From Mediterranea massiliensis (GTDB lineage Bacteria; Bacteroidota; Bacteroidia; Bacteroidales; Bacteroidaceae), in NCBI RefSeq assembly GCF_900128475.1, contig NZ_LT635839.1:662807-726806 (forward strand): a DNA stretch of 64,000 nt, in the 5' to 3' direction. Positions 8,533-17,719 of this stretch are shown here, piece after piece. Position 1 is the first letter of the stretch; every line of letters begins with the position of its first letter. Made by a program: the position numbers and the translations under genes. The notes beneath the pieces were generated by a model. It worked only from the letters and a program-made list of their open reading frames with translations. It did no database searches and was not told the DNA's origin.

Positions 8533-11505
8533 ATGACGATAAGGTTAAATAAAGTAACAAGAGATTTGAATGTAGGCATTACGACGGCAGTCGAATTCCT
8601 GCAAAAGAAAGGTTTTGTCGTAGAGGCAAACCCCAATACAAAAATTACCGACGAACAGTTTGAGATGCTGAAGAAAGAATTCAGCACAGATAAGGACCTT
8701 AAAATAAAGTCTGAACGTTTCTTGCAGGAGCGTCAGTCGAAAGAACGTAAGGGCTCAGTCGCCATTGAGGGTTATGAGACCAAGGACGAAACCAAGGCAA
8801 AGTCTGATGAAATCAAGACTATGATTCCTGAAGATATTCGTCCGAAGTTCAAGCCTGTAGGTAAAATCGATTTGAGCAATCTCGGCAAGAAGCCTGTGAT
8901 TGAACCGGAGCCTGTTGTGCAGCCTGAAGTGTCGGAAGAGCCTGAACAAAAGAAAGAGGAACCGATTGCCGCCGAGCCGCAACCGGTTGTGAAGGCGTCG
9001 GAAGAAGCTGCTGAAGTCGCTTCAGAGGAGGCTGCTGCACCTGTCGCAGAAAAAGTGGAAGTAGAAAAAGCTACGAGAGAAGTGGAAGCAGAAGCCGTTT
9101 CGCATGAGGAGGAGGCTTCTTCAGCCGAAGGGCAAACAGAAATAGAAAACGAAGAAAAAACGCAGCAGATGGATGCTCCAAAAGAACACGAAGAAGAAAT
9201 CTTCAAGTTACATAAACCTGAATTCGTCTCAAAGATTAACGTTATTGGCCAGATTGATCTTGCCGCTTTGAACCAGTCTACCCGTCCCAAGAAAAAGTCC
9301 AAAGAGGAAAAGCGAAAGGAACGCGAGGAAAAGGAAAAGCAGCGGATGGATCAGAAGCGTCAGATGAAGGAAGCCATCATGAAAGAAATCCGTCGGGAAG
9401 ACAACAAGCTGAAAGACGATCAGGATGGCGAAGGAAACAGCAAAAAGAAACGCAACCGGATCAATAAGGAGAAGGTTGACATAAATAATGTATCCAACTA
9501 TCAGAAAGGCAGCGACCACTCGAAGGGCGCCAATGCCGGTGGCCAGCAGGGAGGCGGAAAGAAGAATAAGGACCGCTTCAAGAAACCTGTCATCAAGCAG
9601 GAGGTGAACGAAGAAGATGTGGCCAAGCAGGTAAAGGAAACGCTGGCCCGTCTGACATCGAAAGGAAAGAACAAGGGAGCCAAATACCGTAAGGAAAAAC
9701 GTGAACAGGTAGCTGACCGCATGCACGAACTTGAAAATCAGGAACGGGCAGAGAGCAAGGTGCTGAAGCTGACCGAGTTCGTGACGGCCAACGAGCTGGC
9801 CAGCATGATGGACGTCCCCGTTACGCAGGTTATCGCCACTTGCATGAGCATCGGCATCATGGTGTCTATCAACCAGCGTCTGGATGCGGAAACTATCAAT
9901 CTGGTAGCTGAGGAGTTTGGCTTCAAGACCGAGTATGTCAGTGCTGAGGTAGCCCAGGCCATTGTCGAGGAAGAGGATGCGGAGGAAGACCTGCAGCCTC
10001 GTGCGCCGATTGTCACTGTGATGGGCCATGTGGACCATGGTAAGACGTCGTTGCTCGACTACATCCGCAAGGCAAATGTAATTGCCGGTGAGGCGGGTGG
10101 CATTACCCAGCATATCGGTGCCTATAACGTGACGTTGGAAGACGGACGTAAGATTACGTTCCTGGATACTCCGGGTCATGAGGCGTTTACCGCCATGCGT
10201 GCCCGTGGTGCCAAGGTGACTGATATTGCCATCATCATTGTAGCTGCCGACGACAATGTCATGCCGCAGACCAAGGAAGCCATCAACCATGCTATGGCTG
10301 CAGGTGTTCCCATTGTGTTTGCCATCAACAAGATTGATAAGCCGACGGCCAATCCCGACAAGATTAAGGAGGAACTGGCCAATATGAACTTCCTGGTAGA
10401 GGAATGGGGCGGTAAATACCAGTCACAGGACATCTCGGCCAAGAAGGGTATCGGCGTGCATGAACTGATGGAGAAGGTCTTGCTGGAAGCTGAAATGCTG
10501 GAGCTGAAAGCAAATCCGAACCGTAAGGCTACGGGTTCCATTATCGAATCGTCGCTCGACAAAGGTCGCGGTTATGTGGCCACGGTACTTGTTTCTAATG
10601 GTACATTGAAAGTCGGCGATATCGTTCTGGCAGGAACCAACTATGGTAAGGTGAAGGCCATGTTCAATGAGCGTAACCAGCGTATGACTCAGGCTGGTCC
10701 GTCTGAACCTGCCCTTATCCTAGGATTGAATGGCGCACCTGCCGCCGGTGATACTTTCCATGTGATTGAAACCGAGCAGGAAGCCCGTGAAATTGCCAAC
10801 AAGCGTGAGCAGTTGCAGCGCGAGCAGGGCTTGCGTACGCAGAAGATGCTGACTCTCGATGAAGTGGGCCGTCGTCTGGCTTTGGGTGACTTCCACGAAC
10901 TGAATGTCATTGTCAAGGGTGATGTGGACGGCTCGGTGGAGGCGTTGAGCGACTCGCTGATCAAGCTCTCTACGGAACAGATTCAGGTCAATGTGATTCA
11001 CAAGGGTGTCGGTCAGATTTCCGAATCCGATGTCTCTTTGGCCGCAGCGTCCGATGCGATTATCGTCGGTTTCCAGGTGCGCCCGTCTGGTGCGGCAGCT
11101 AAGCTGGCCGAGCAGGAAGGCGTGGATATCCGTAAGTATTCGGTCATCTACGATGCGATCGAGGAGGTGAAGGCTGCAATGGAAGGTATGCTTGCTCCTA
11201 CGGTGAAAGAACAGGTTACGGCTACCATCGAAGTGCGTGAAGTCTTCAATATCAGCAAGGTCGGTATGGTTGCCGGTGCAATGGTGAAGACCGGTAAGGT
11301 GAAACGTACCGACAAGGCTCGTCTGATTCGCGACGGTATCGTGGTATTTACCGGCAATATCAATGCGTTGAAACGTTTCAAGGACGATGTAAAGGAAGTC
11401 GGCACCAATTTCGAATGCGGTATCAGCCTGACAGGTTGCAACGATATCAAGGTTGGTGACGTCATTGAAACTTATGAGGAAGTGGAAGTAAAGCAGACGC
11501 TTTGA
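8533..11505 (+). CDS. infB: Translation initiation factor IF-2
   Basis: IF-2 (990 aa) is a GTPase that places initiator tRNA on the 30S subunit and promotes subunit joining. An IF2_N domain (about 1-50) is followed by a very long, low-complexity charged linker (about 60-400) rich in Glu, Lys and Pro, then a second IF2_N-like segment (about 410-480). The G domain starts with GHVDHGKT (498-505), followed by DTPGHEA and NKIDKP. Domains II, III and IV follow (VKGDVDGSVEAL, then the C-terminal EVREVFNISKVG segment). The long N-terminal linker is common in Bacteroidetes. It belongs to the rimP-nusA-infB group; cvpA follows after a 152-base gap with a palindrome. Confidence 0.97.
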   Translation: MTIRLNKVTRDLNVGITTAVEFLQKKGFVVEANPNTKITDEQFEMLKKEFSTDKDLKIKSERFLQERQSKERKGSVAIEGYETKDETKAKSDEIKTMIPEDIRPKFKPVGKIDLSNLGKKPVIEPEPVVQPEVSEEPEQKKEEPIAAEPQPVVKASEEAAEVASEEAAAPVAEKVEVEKATREVEAEAVSHEEEASSAEGQTEIENEEKTQQMDAPKEHEEEIFKLHKPEFVSKINVIGQIDLAALNQSTRPKKKSKEEKRKEREEKEKQRMDQKRQMKEAIMKEIRREDNKLKDDQDGEGNSKKKRNRINKEKVDINNVSNYQKGSDHSKGANAGGQQGGGKKNKDRFKKPVIKQEVNEEDVAKQVKETLARLTSKGKNKGAKYRKEKREQVADRMHELENQERAESKVLKLTEFVTANELASMMDVPVTQVIATCMSIGIMVSINQRLDAETINLVAEEFGFKTEYVSAEVAQAIVEEEDAEEDLQPRAPIVTVMGHVDHGKTSLLDYIRKANVIAGEAGGITQHIGAYNVTLEDGRKITFLDTPGHEAFTAMRARGAKVTDIAIIIVAADDNVMPQTKEAINHAMAAGVPIVFAINKIDKPTANPDKIKEELANMNFLVEEWGGKYQSQDISAKKGIGVHELMEKVLLEAEMLELKANPNRKATGSIIESSLDKGRGYVATVLVSNGTLKVGDIVLAGTNYGKVKAMFNERNQRMTQAGPSEPALILGLNGAPAAGDTFHVIETEQEAREIANKREQLQREQGLRTQKMLTLDEVGRRLALGDFHELNVIVKGDVDGSVEALSDSLIKLSTEQIQVNVIHKGVGQISESDVSLAAASDAIIVGFQVRPSGAAAKLAEQEGVDIRKYSVIYDAIEEVKAAMEGMLAPTVKEQVTATIEVREVFNISKVGMVAGAMVKTGKVKRTDKARLIRDGIVVFTGNINALKRFKDDVKEVGTNFECGISLTGCNDIKVGDVIETYEEVEVKQTL

Positions 11506-11524
11506 TTCTGAACAATAGATTTTT

Positions 11525-11631
11525 CAGCCGCAGACAACGCGGATGACACGGATTTTAATGTTGCGCGAATGTTCGTGCTGCCGATTTGCGGGAAAAGGTT
11601 AAATCTGCGTTGTCGGTGTTGTCTGCGGCTG
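11525..11631. repeat. Palindromic element with 31-base arms between infB and cvpA
   Basis: Left arm 11525-11555 and right arm 11601-11631 are reverse complements at 25 of 31 positions, including the outer 14 bases (CAGCCGCAGACAAC). The loop is 45 bases. It encodes no ORF and looks like a small non-coding mobile palindrome (MITE or REP type). In RNA it would form a long hairpin between infB and cvpA. Confidence 0.8.
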
Positions 11632-11657
11632 GTGTTATAATATAAATTGAGGAGGGT

Positions 11658-12158
11658 ATGACAACAATAGATATTGTAATACTCGTTGTTTTGGGAGCCG
11701 GTGCGATTGTGGGCTTTACCAAGGGATTTCTGAAACAATTGGCGGGCCTGCTGGGATTGGTTGCGGGTCTGCTGATTGCCAAAGCTCTGTATGCAACCGT
11801 GGCCGAACGTTTCTTCCTGCCGCTTACCGACTCGCTGACGGTGGCGCAAGGCATTGCTTTTGTTGTCATTTGGCTGGCCGTACCCTTGGCTTTTCTGCTG
11901 TTGGCCACGTTGCTGACCAAAGCGATGGAAGCTGTTGCACTGGGGTGGGTCAACCGTTTGCTGGGAGCTGGATTGGGCTTGTTGAAATCGGCTCTGTTGG
12001 TAAGCCTGCTCATTTGTGTGGTTGAATATATTGATTCGGACAACACTCTCCTCAAGAGAACAAAGAAGCAGGAGTCTGTGTTATATTATCCGATGGAGAA
12101 GTTTGCGGGCATATTCTTGCCGGCAGCCCGGGAGGTGGCCGGTGAACTTCTTCAATAG
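11658..12158 (+). CDS. cvpA: CvpA family membrane protein
   Basis: A 166-aa inner membrane protein with about four hydrophobic segments (near residues 5-22, 26-46, 58-84 and 98-120). The N-terminal signature DIVILVVLGAGAIVGFTKGF is that of the CvpA/colicin V production family. In enterobacteria CvpA affects purF operon expression, colicin V production and envelope stress tolerance; its molecular role is unclear. The start at 11658 has a GAGGAGG sequence just upstream at 11648-11654, very close to the ATG. The stop lies 32 bases before the chosen sufB start, so cvpA probably heads or joins the suf transcript. Confidence 0.9.
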   Translation: MTTIDIVILVVLGAGAIVGFTKGFLKQLAGLLGLVAGLLIAKALYATVAERFFLPLTDSLTVAQGIAFVVIWLAVPLAFLLLATLLTKAMEAVALGWVNRLLGAGLGLLKSALLVSLLICVVEYIDSDNTLLKRTKKQESVLYYPMEKFAGIFLPAAREVAGELLQ

Positions 12159-12190
12159 GCTGAACGATGAACTTGAATTATAGACAAGAT

Positions 12191-13645
12191 ATGCAACAAG
12201 AAGAACCCAATAAATACGTCAAGGAACTCACGCAGGAGAAGTACAAGTATGGCTTTACGACCGATGTGCATACCGATGTGATCGAGAAGGGTTTGAACGA
12301 GGATATTATCCGTCTTATCTCCGAAAAGAAGGGAGAGCCCGACTGGATGCTGGAGTTCCGCCTGAAGGCTTACCGCCACTGGTTGACGCTGGAGATGCCT
12401 ACGTGGGCCCATCTCCGTATTCCTGAGATTGATTACCAGGCTATTTCTTATTACGCCGACCCTACCAAGAAGAAGGAGGGCCCCAAGAGCATGGATGAGG
12501 TAGATCCCGAGTTGATCAAGACCTTCAACAAGCTGGGCATTCCTCTGGAGGAGCAGATGGCGCTGAGCGGCATGGCCGTGGACGCCGTGATGGACTCCGT
12601 TTCCGTGAAGACTACCTTCAAGGAAACACTGATGGAGAAAGGCATCATCTTCTGCTCGATGAGCGAGGCCATACGCGAACATCCCGACCTGGTACAGAAG
12701 TACTTGGGATCTGTGGTGCCTTACCGTGACAACTTTTTTGCCGCGCTCAACTCGGCCGTCTTCTCCGACGGGTCGTTTGTGTATATTCCCAAGGGGGTAC
12801 GGTGCCCGATGGAGCTGTCTACTTACTTCCGTATCAATGCACAGGGCACGGGGCAGTTTGAACGGACTCTGATTGTAGCCGATGACGATGCCTACGTTTC
12901 CTACCTGGAAGGCTGTACCGCTCCGATGCGTGATGAGAACCAGCTGCATGCCGCCATTGTGGAAATCGTGGTACACGACCGGGCTGAAGTGAAGTACAGC
13001 ACCGTGCAGAACTGGTATCCGGGCGACGCTGAGGGCAAGGGTGGTGTGTACAACTTCGTCACCAAGCGCGGCATCTGCAAGGGTGTGAATAGCAAATTGT
13101 CGTGGACACAGGTAGAGACGGGTAGTGCCATCACGTGGAAATACCCTTCGTGCATACTGGCGGGTGACAACTCCGTGGCCGAGTTCTACAGCGTGGCCGT
13201 GACCAACAACTACCAGCAGGCCGACACGGGTACCAAGATGATCCACATCGGCAAGAATACCCGTTCGACGATTGTGAGCAAGGGAATATCGGCCGGACGG
13301 AGTGAAAACTCCTACCGTGGGCTGGTTCGTGTAAGTCCCAAGGCCGACAATGCCCGCAATTACAGCCAGTGCGACTCGCTTCTGCTGGGCGACAAGTGTG
13401 GTGCCCATACCTTCCCCTATATGGATATTCACAACGAAACGGCGGTCGTTGAACACGAAGCCACGACGAGCAAGATCAGTGAAGACCAGATTTTCTACTG
13501 CAACCAGCGCGGCATTTCGAGCGAAGACGCCGTGGGACTGATTGTCAACGGTTATGCCAAGGAAGTACTCAACAAGCTGCCGATGGAGTTTGCCGTCGAG
13601 GCACAGAAGCTGCTGAGCATCTCTTTGGAGGGAAGCGTGGGATAA
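12191..13645 (+). CDS. sufB: Fe-S cluster assembly scaffold SufB
   Basis: SufB is the scaffold subunit of the SufBCD complex, where iron-sulfur clusters are built in the cytosol. The protein has the family run KYGF(T/V)TD near the N terminus, MPTWAHLRIPEIDYQ, VRCPMELSTYFRIN, and the C-terminal beta-helix region with GDKCGAHTFPY and EHEATTSKISEDQIFY. ATG 12191 (MQQEEPNKY, 484 aa) is preferred from recalled family N termini; ATG 12167 in the same frame would add 8 residues. It is the first suf gene, followed by sufC, sufD and sufS in the same direction. No sufE- or sufU-like gene is seen beside it. Confidence 0.96.
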   Translation: MQQEEPNKYVKELTQEKYKYGFTTDVHTDVIEKGLNEDIIRLISEKKGEPDWMLEFRLKAYRHWLTLEMPTWAHLRIPEIDYQAISYYADPTKKKEGPKSMDEVDPELIKTFNKLGIPLEEQMALSGMAVDAVMDSVSVKTTFKETLMEKGIIFCSMSEAIREHPDLVQKYLGSVVPYRDNFFAALNSAVFSDGSFVYIPKGVRCPMELSTYFRINAQGTGQFERTLIVADDDAYVSYLEGCTAPMRDENQLHAAIVEIVVHDRAEVKYSTVQNWYPGDAEGKGGVYNFVTKRGICKGVNSKLSWTQVETGSAITWKYPSCILAGDNSVAEFYSVAVTNNYQQADTGTKMIHIGKNTRSTIVSKGISAGRSENSYRGLVRVSPKADNARNYSQCDSLLLGDKCGAHTFPYMDIHNETAVVEHEATTSKISEDQIFYCNQRGISSEDAVGLIVNGYAKEVLNKLPMEFAVEAQKLLSISLEGSVG

Positions 13646-13749
13646 ATGAAGAACGAACAATGAAGATTTAGGATTTTAAACGGAGTGGGGAAGTCGGAAT
13701 GGAGAAGTGATTCTTCATTCTTTATTCTTCATTCTTAACTACATAAATT
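13646..13749. repeat. AT-rich palindromic repeat in the sufB-sufC gap
   Basis: AATGAAGAACGAACAATGAAG at about 13645-13665 is nearly the reverse complement of ATTCTTCATTCTTTATTCTT at about 13710-13729. The same GAAGAATGAAGAAT-type sequence recurs in the next gap, between sufC and sufD. Confidence 0.7.
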
Positions 13750-14508
13750 ATGCTAGAGATAAAAGACTTGCATGCCAGTATCAATGGCAAAGAGATATTG
13801 AAAGGCATCAACCTCACCATCCGCGACGGCGAGGTGCACGCCCTCATGGGTCAGAACGGTGCCGGAAAGAGTACGCTGAGCAATGTCCTTGTGGGCCATC
13901 CCGCCTACGAAGTGACACACGGCTCCATCACCTTCAACGGCAAGGACCTGCTGGCCCTCTCGCCCGAAGACCGTGCACACGAGGGAATCTTCCTGTCTTT
14001 CCAGACACCGGTCGAGATTCCGGGGGTGTCGATGGTGAACTTTATGCGTACGGCAGTCAACGAACAGCGCAAGTACCGCCACCTTCCTGCCCTGTCGGCA
14101 TCGGAGTTTCTGAAGCTGATGCGTGAGAAAAGGGCCATCGTAGAGCTGGACAGCAAGCTGGCCAACCGCTCCGTAAACGAGGGTTTCAGCGGGGGAGAGA
14201 AGAAGCGGAACGAGATTTTCCAGATGGCGATGCTCGAACCTACCTTCGCCATCCTCGACGAAACGGACTCCGGACTCGACGTGGATGCCCTGCGCATCGT
14301 GGCCGAAGGCTTCAACAAGCTGCGCACGAAGCAGACCTCGGCCATGGTCATCACCCACTACCAACGCCTGCTGGACTACCTGAAACCCGACGTGGTGCAC
14401 GTCTTGCTGGGAGGCCGAATCGTCAAGACCGGCGGCCCCGAGCTGGCAACGGAGATAGAAAACCGCGGCTTCGACTGGATAAAGAAAGAGCAAGTAAATG
14501 AAGAATGA
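13750..14508 (+). CDS. sufC: Fe-S assembly ATPase SufC
   Basis: SufC (252 aa) is the ABC-type ATPase of the SufBCD scaffold complex. It has Walker A GQNGAGKST (about 35-43), a Q-loop in SFQTPVEIPG, the signature FSGGEKKRNE, Walker B AILDETDSGLD and the H-loop VITHYQR. The ETDSGLD variant of Walker B and the EKKRNE signature are typical of SufC. No membrane segment is present. The last codons (KKEQVNEE) run into the GAAGAATGA repeat that fills the gap to sufD, so the repeat supplies the stop codon. Confidence 0.97.
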   Translation: MLEIKDLHASINGKEILKGINLTIRDGEVHALMGQNGAGKSTLSNVLVGHPAYEVTHGSITFNGKDLLALSPEDRAHEGIFLSFQTPVEIPGVSMVNFMRTAVNEQRKYRHLPALSASEFLKLMREKRAIVELDSKLANRSVNEGFSGGEKKRNEIFQMAMLEPTFAILDETDSGLDVDALRIVAEGFNKLRTKQTSAMVITHYQRLLDYLKPDVVHVLLGGRIVKTGGPELATEIENRGFDWIKKEQVNEE

Positions 14509-14593
14509 GGAATGAAGAATGAAGAATTGCTGCCTTTCAAGCATGGGCGGAAGGGCAATTCTTTGTGCTTCATGCGTCATTCATAATTCTTTA
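14499..14593. repeat. AT-rich palindromic repeat in the sufC-sufD gap
   Basis: GAAGAATGAGGAATGAAGAA (14501-14520) and the following AGAATTGC (14523-14530) face GCAATTCT (14555-14562) and TTCATGCGTCATTCATAATT (14569-14588). The inner AGAATTGC/GCAATTCT arms are perfect. It resembles the element at 13646-13749 and overlaps the end of sufC. Confidence 0.7.
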
Positions 14594-14598
14594 TTGAG

Positions 14599-15948
14599 AT
14601 GATGAAACCTGAGCAACAATACATAGACCTGTTCTCGCAGTGCGAAGCCATGGTATGCCAGCACAGCTGCGAGGTGATGAATGCCCCGCGCGCTGCGGCC
14701 TTCGCCCACTTCGAACGCCTGGGATTCCCCACCCGCAAGGACGAGAAATACAAGTATACCGACGTCAGCAAGCTCTTTGAACCCGACTATGGGCTCAACT
14801 TGAAGCAGCTCGACATCCCCGTCAATCCCTATGATGTGTTCAAGTGCGACGTGCCCAACATGAGCACCTCGCTCTACTTTGTGGTGAACGATGCCTTCTA
14901 CAGCAAGGCACTGCCCAAGTCGCACCTGCCCGAAGGCGTGCTGTTCGGCAGCCTCCGACAGCTGGCAACGGAGCATCCCGAACTGGTGAAGCAGTATTAC
15001 GCCCGCCTGGCCGATGCGTCGAAAGACGGAGTGACCGCCCTCAACACCGCCCTGGCCGAGGACGGCGTGCTGCTCTACGTGCCCCGAAACGTTGTGGTAG
15101 AGCGCCCCATACAGCTGGTTAACATCCTCCGAAGCGACGTCAATCTGATGGTGAACCGCCGTGTGCTCATCGTTTTGGAGGAGGGAGCACAGGCACGGCT
15201 CCTGGTGTGTGACCACGCAATGGATGCCGTAAACTTCCTCGCCACCCAGGTTGTGGAGGTCTTTGTGGGCCGCAATGCCGTGTTCGACCTCTATGAACTG
15301 GAGGAAACGCATACGAGTACCGTCCGCATCAGCAGCCTGTACGTGCGCCAGGAGGCAGGCAGCAACGTCCTTCTGAACGGGATGACGCTGACCAACGGTA
15401 CGACCCGAAACACCGTTGAGGTAACCCTGGCCGGCGAAAATGCCGAGATTAACCTCTGCGGAATGGCCGTTGCCGACAAGAACCAGCACGTGGACAACCA
15501 CACAAGCATCGACCATGCCGTGCCCCGATGCACGTCCAATGAACTGTTCAAGTACGTCCTCGACGACCAGGCCACAGGCGCTTTTGCCGGCTTAGTCCTG
15601 GTGAGACCGGGGGCCCAACATACCTCTTCGCAGCAGACCAACCGCAACCTTTGCGCCACCCGCGACGCCCGGATGTACACACAGCCGCAGCTTGAAATCT
15701 ATGCCGACGACGTGAAGTGCAGCCACGGAGCCACCGTAGGCCAGCTGGACGACGCGGCTTTGTTCTACATGCAGCAGCGCGGCATCCCCCTGAAAGAAGC
15801 CCGCATGCTGCTGATGTTCGCCTTCCTGGGCGAAGTAATCGATACCATCCGCCTCGATGCACTGCGGGATCGCCTGCATCTGCTGGTGGAAAAGCGCTTC
15901 CGGGGCGAACTGAACAAGTGCCAGGGATGCGCCATTTGTAATGGATAA
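14599..15948 (+). CDS. sufD: Fe-S cluster assembly protein SufD
   Basis: SufD (449 aa) is the SufB paralogue that completes the SufBC2D complex and helps supply iron to the scaffold. The N-terminal helical part has the PTRKDEKYKYTDVSKLF segment seen in SufD proteins. The C-terminal beta-helix has DNHTSIDHAVPRCTSNELFKY, the SSQQTNRNL segment, and KCSHGATVGQLDDAALFYMQ with the conserved His of SufD. The ending is CQGCAICNG. It begins with two adjacent ATG codons (14599 and 14602). GC content is high, as in sufS. Confidence 0.95.
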   Translation: MMKPEQQYIDLFSQCEAMVCQHSCEVMNAPRAAAFAHFERLGFPTRKDEKYKYTDVSKLFEPDYGLNLKQLDIPVNPYDVFKCDVPNMSTSLYFVVNDAFYSKALPKSHLPEGVLFGSLRQLATEHPELVKQYYARLADASKDGVTALNTALAEDGVLLYVPRNVVVERPIQLVNILRSDVNLMVNRRVLIVLEEGAQARLLVCDHAMDAVNFLATQVVEVFVGRNAVFDLYELEETHTSTVRISSLYVRQEAGSNVLLNGMTLTNGTTRNTVEVTLAGENAEINLCGMAVADKNQHVDNHTSIDHAVPRCTSNELFKYVLDDQATGAFAGLVLVRPGAQHTSSQQTNRNLCATRDARMYTQPQLEIYADDVKCSHGATVGQLDDAALFYMQQRGIPLKEARMLLMFAFLGEVIDTIRLDALRDRLHLLVEKRFRGELNKCQGCAICNG

Positions 15949-15968
15949 TGGAGAATTGACAATTGAAA

Positions 15969-17207
15969 ATGGCAGAACAACAAACCCCTGTCCCTTATGA
16001 GGTGGACCGCATAAGGGACGACTTTCCCATCCTCAGCCGCACCGTGTACGGCAAACCCCTCGTATATCTGGACAACGGAGCCACGACACAGAAGCCCCGC
16101 GCGGTCGTAGAAGCCATCACGGAAGAGTACTACAGCGTCAACGCAAACGTGCACCGTGGCGTCCATTTCCTGTCCCAAAGGGCCACGGAACTGCACGAAG
16201 CAAGCCGCGAAACCGTACGCCGCTTCATCAACGCCCGCTCGACAAACGAGATTGTCTTCACCCGCGGAACCACCGAAAGCATCAACCTCCTGGCCTACAG
16301 CTACGGAGAAGCCTGCCTCAAGGCCGGCGACGAGGTCCTGCTTTCCACCATGGAACACCACAGCAACATCGTCCCTTGGCAGCTTTTGCAGGCGAGGAAG
16401 GGCATCGTGCTCAAGGTGATTCCCATGAACGACCGCGGCGAACTGCTCCTCGATGCCTACCGCGAGCTCTTCACCGAGCGTACCCGACTGGTCTGCGTGG
16501 CGCACGTAAGCAACGTGCTGGGCACCGTCAATCCCGTCAAAGAGATGATTCGCACGGCGCACAGCCACGGCGTACCCGTCCTGGTGGACGGCGCTCAGAG
16601 CATCCCACACATGCCTGTTGACGTGCAAGACCTCGATGCAGACTTCTATGTCTTCTCGGGTCATAAGGTCTACGGGCCGACCGGAGTGGGCGTTCTCTAC
16701 GGCAAAGAGGACTGGCTGGACAGGCTTCCGCCCTACCAAGGCGGCGGGGAGATGATACAGCACGTCAGCTTCGAGCGAACGACCTTCAACGAATTGCCCT
16801 TCAAATTCGAGGCCGGAACGCCCGACTACATCGGCACAACCGCCCTGGCGCGTGCCCTGGACTACGTCACCGCCCTGGGGATGGACCGCATTGCCGCCCA
16901 CGAACACGACCTCACCACCTACGCCATGGAGCGCCTGAGGCAGGTGCCCGGCATGCGCATCTTCGGAGAAGCGGCCGAGAAAGGCAGCGTCATCTCCTTC
17001 CTCGTGGGCGACATTCATCACTTCGACCTGGGAACATTGCTCGACCGCCTGGGGATTGCGGTGCGCACCGGCCACCACTGTGCCCAGCCTCTGATGCAAC
17101 GGTTGGGCATCGAAGGCACCGTCCGAGCCTCCTTCGGCCTGTACAACACGCGGCAGGAAGTCGATGCGTTGGTGGCCGGAGTAGAGAGGGTGAGCCGCAT
17201 GTTCTGA
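15969..17207 (+). CDS. sufS: Cysteine desulfurase SufS
   Basis: SufS (412 aa) is a PLP enzyme that takes sulfur from L-cysteine and hands it as persulfide to the SufBCD scaffold. The PLP lysine is in FSGHKVYGPTGVG, MEHHSNIVPW holds the conserved cofactor-stacking His, and the catalytic Cys is in RTGHHCAQPLMQ. The short active-site loop places it with group II (SufS type) enzymes. ATG 15969 is chosen over the upstream in-frame TTG at 15963. It is the last gene of the operon, with a strong terminator directly after. The 20-base gap from sufD contains a small AATTGACAATT palindrome. Confidence 0.96.
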   Translation: MAEQQTPVPYEVDRIRDDFPILSRTVYGKPLVYLDNGATTQKPRAVVEAITEEYYSVNANVHRGVHFLSQRATELHEASRETVRRFINARSTNEIVFTRGTTESINLLAYSYGEACLKAGDEVLLSTMEHHSNIVPWQLLQARKGIVLKVIPMNDRGELLLDAYRELFTERTRLVCVAHVSNVLGTVNPVKEMIRTAHSHGVPVLVDGAQSIPHMPVDVQDLDADFYVFSGHKVYGPTGVGVLYGKEDWLDRLPPYQGGGEMIQHVSFERTTFNELPFKFEAGTPDYIGTTALARALDYVTALGMDRIAAHEHDLTTYAMERLRQVPGMRIFGEAAEKGSVISFLVGDIHHFDLGTLLDRLGIAVRTGHHCAQPLMQRLGIEGTVRASFGLYNTRQEVDALVAGVERVSRMF

Positions 17208-17216
17208 CTTTTTTCC

Positions 17217-17258
17217 GAAAAAAAACGGGGCCGGATGCAACTTTCCGGCCCTTTTTTT
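17217..17258 (+). terminator. Terminator of the suf operon
   Basis: GGGCCGGA (17228-17235) pairs with TCCGGCCC (17244-17251) and seven T residues follow. The A-tract before the stem can also pair with the T-tract, so it may work in both directions. Confidence 0.9.
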
Positions 17259-17297
17259 CGACTGATACATACAGATAACTTTTAAAACAAATGCACT

Positions 17298-17618
17298 ATG
17301 TTACTGACAACCACATCCATGATTGACGGCGGAAAGATAACCCGCTATTACGGCATCGTATCGGGAGAGACGATAATAGGTGCCAATGTGTTCCGTGATT
17401 TCTTTGCCGGAATACGCGACATCGTAGGCGGACGCAGCAGTTCCTACGAGGAAGTGCTGCGCGAAGCCAAGGAGACTGCCCTGCGGGAGATGGAGGAACA
17501 GGCCCGTGCCCTGGGCGCAAACGCCGTCATCGGCGTGGACCTTGACTACGAAACCGTAGGCGGAAGCGGCTCCATGCTCATGGTTACGGCCGCCGGAACG
17601 GCGGTCACCGTCGAGTAG
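17298..17618 (+). CDS. YbjQ/UPF0145 family protein
   Basis: A 106-aa cytosolic protein of the YbjQ (PF01906) family, sometimes called a putative heavy-metal-binding domain. It has the family start TTTSMIDGGKITRYYGIVSGE, a central EEVLREAKETALREMEEQA helix and the hallmark ALGANAVIGVDLDYE strand, followed by a hydrophobic C terminus (MVTAAGTAVTV). Members form pentameric rings in solved structures; no reaction is established. The gene lies between the suf terminator and hppA with its own gaps on each side, so it may be a single-gene unit. Confidence 0.9.
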   Translation: MLLTTTSMIDGGKITRYYGIVSGETIIGANVFRDFFAGIRDIVGGRSSSYEEVLREAKETALREMEEQARALGANAVIGVDLDYETVGGSGSMLMVTAAGTAVTVE

Positions 17619-17645
17619 TTTTTCTTTCCATAGGAAAACATCCAG

Positions 17646-17653
17646 TATCTTTG
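17646..17653 (+). promoter_or_regulatory. Probable -7 element for hppA
   Basis: TATCTTTG (17646-17653) matches TAnnTTTG and lies 67 bases before the hppA start. The -33 region (near 17623) is only a weak match. Confidence 0.5.
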
Positions 17654-17719
17654 TTTTATTCGGGCTGAATTGTTATATTTAGCCCGAACTATTTTATATA
17701 ACCTCAAAGCAAAAATATT

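Noticed and set aside
12152..13660. 502-aa ORF on the minus strand opposite sufB
   Set aside because: Shadow frame of sufB; the sequence shows no domain and sufB is certain.
15765..17270. 501-aa ORF on the minus strand opposite sufS
   Set aside because: Shadow frame in GC-rich coding sequence; it also crosses the suf terminator.
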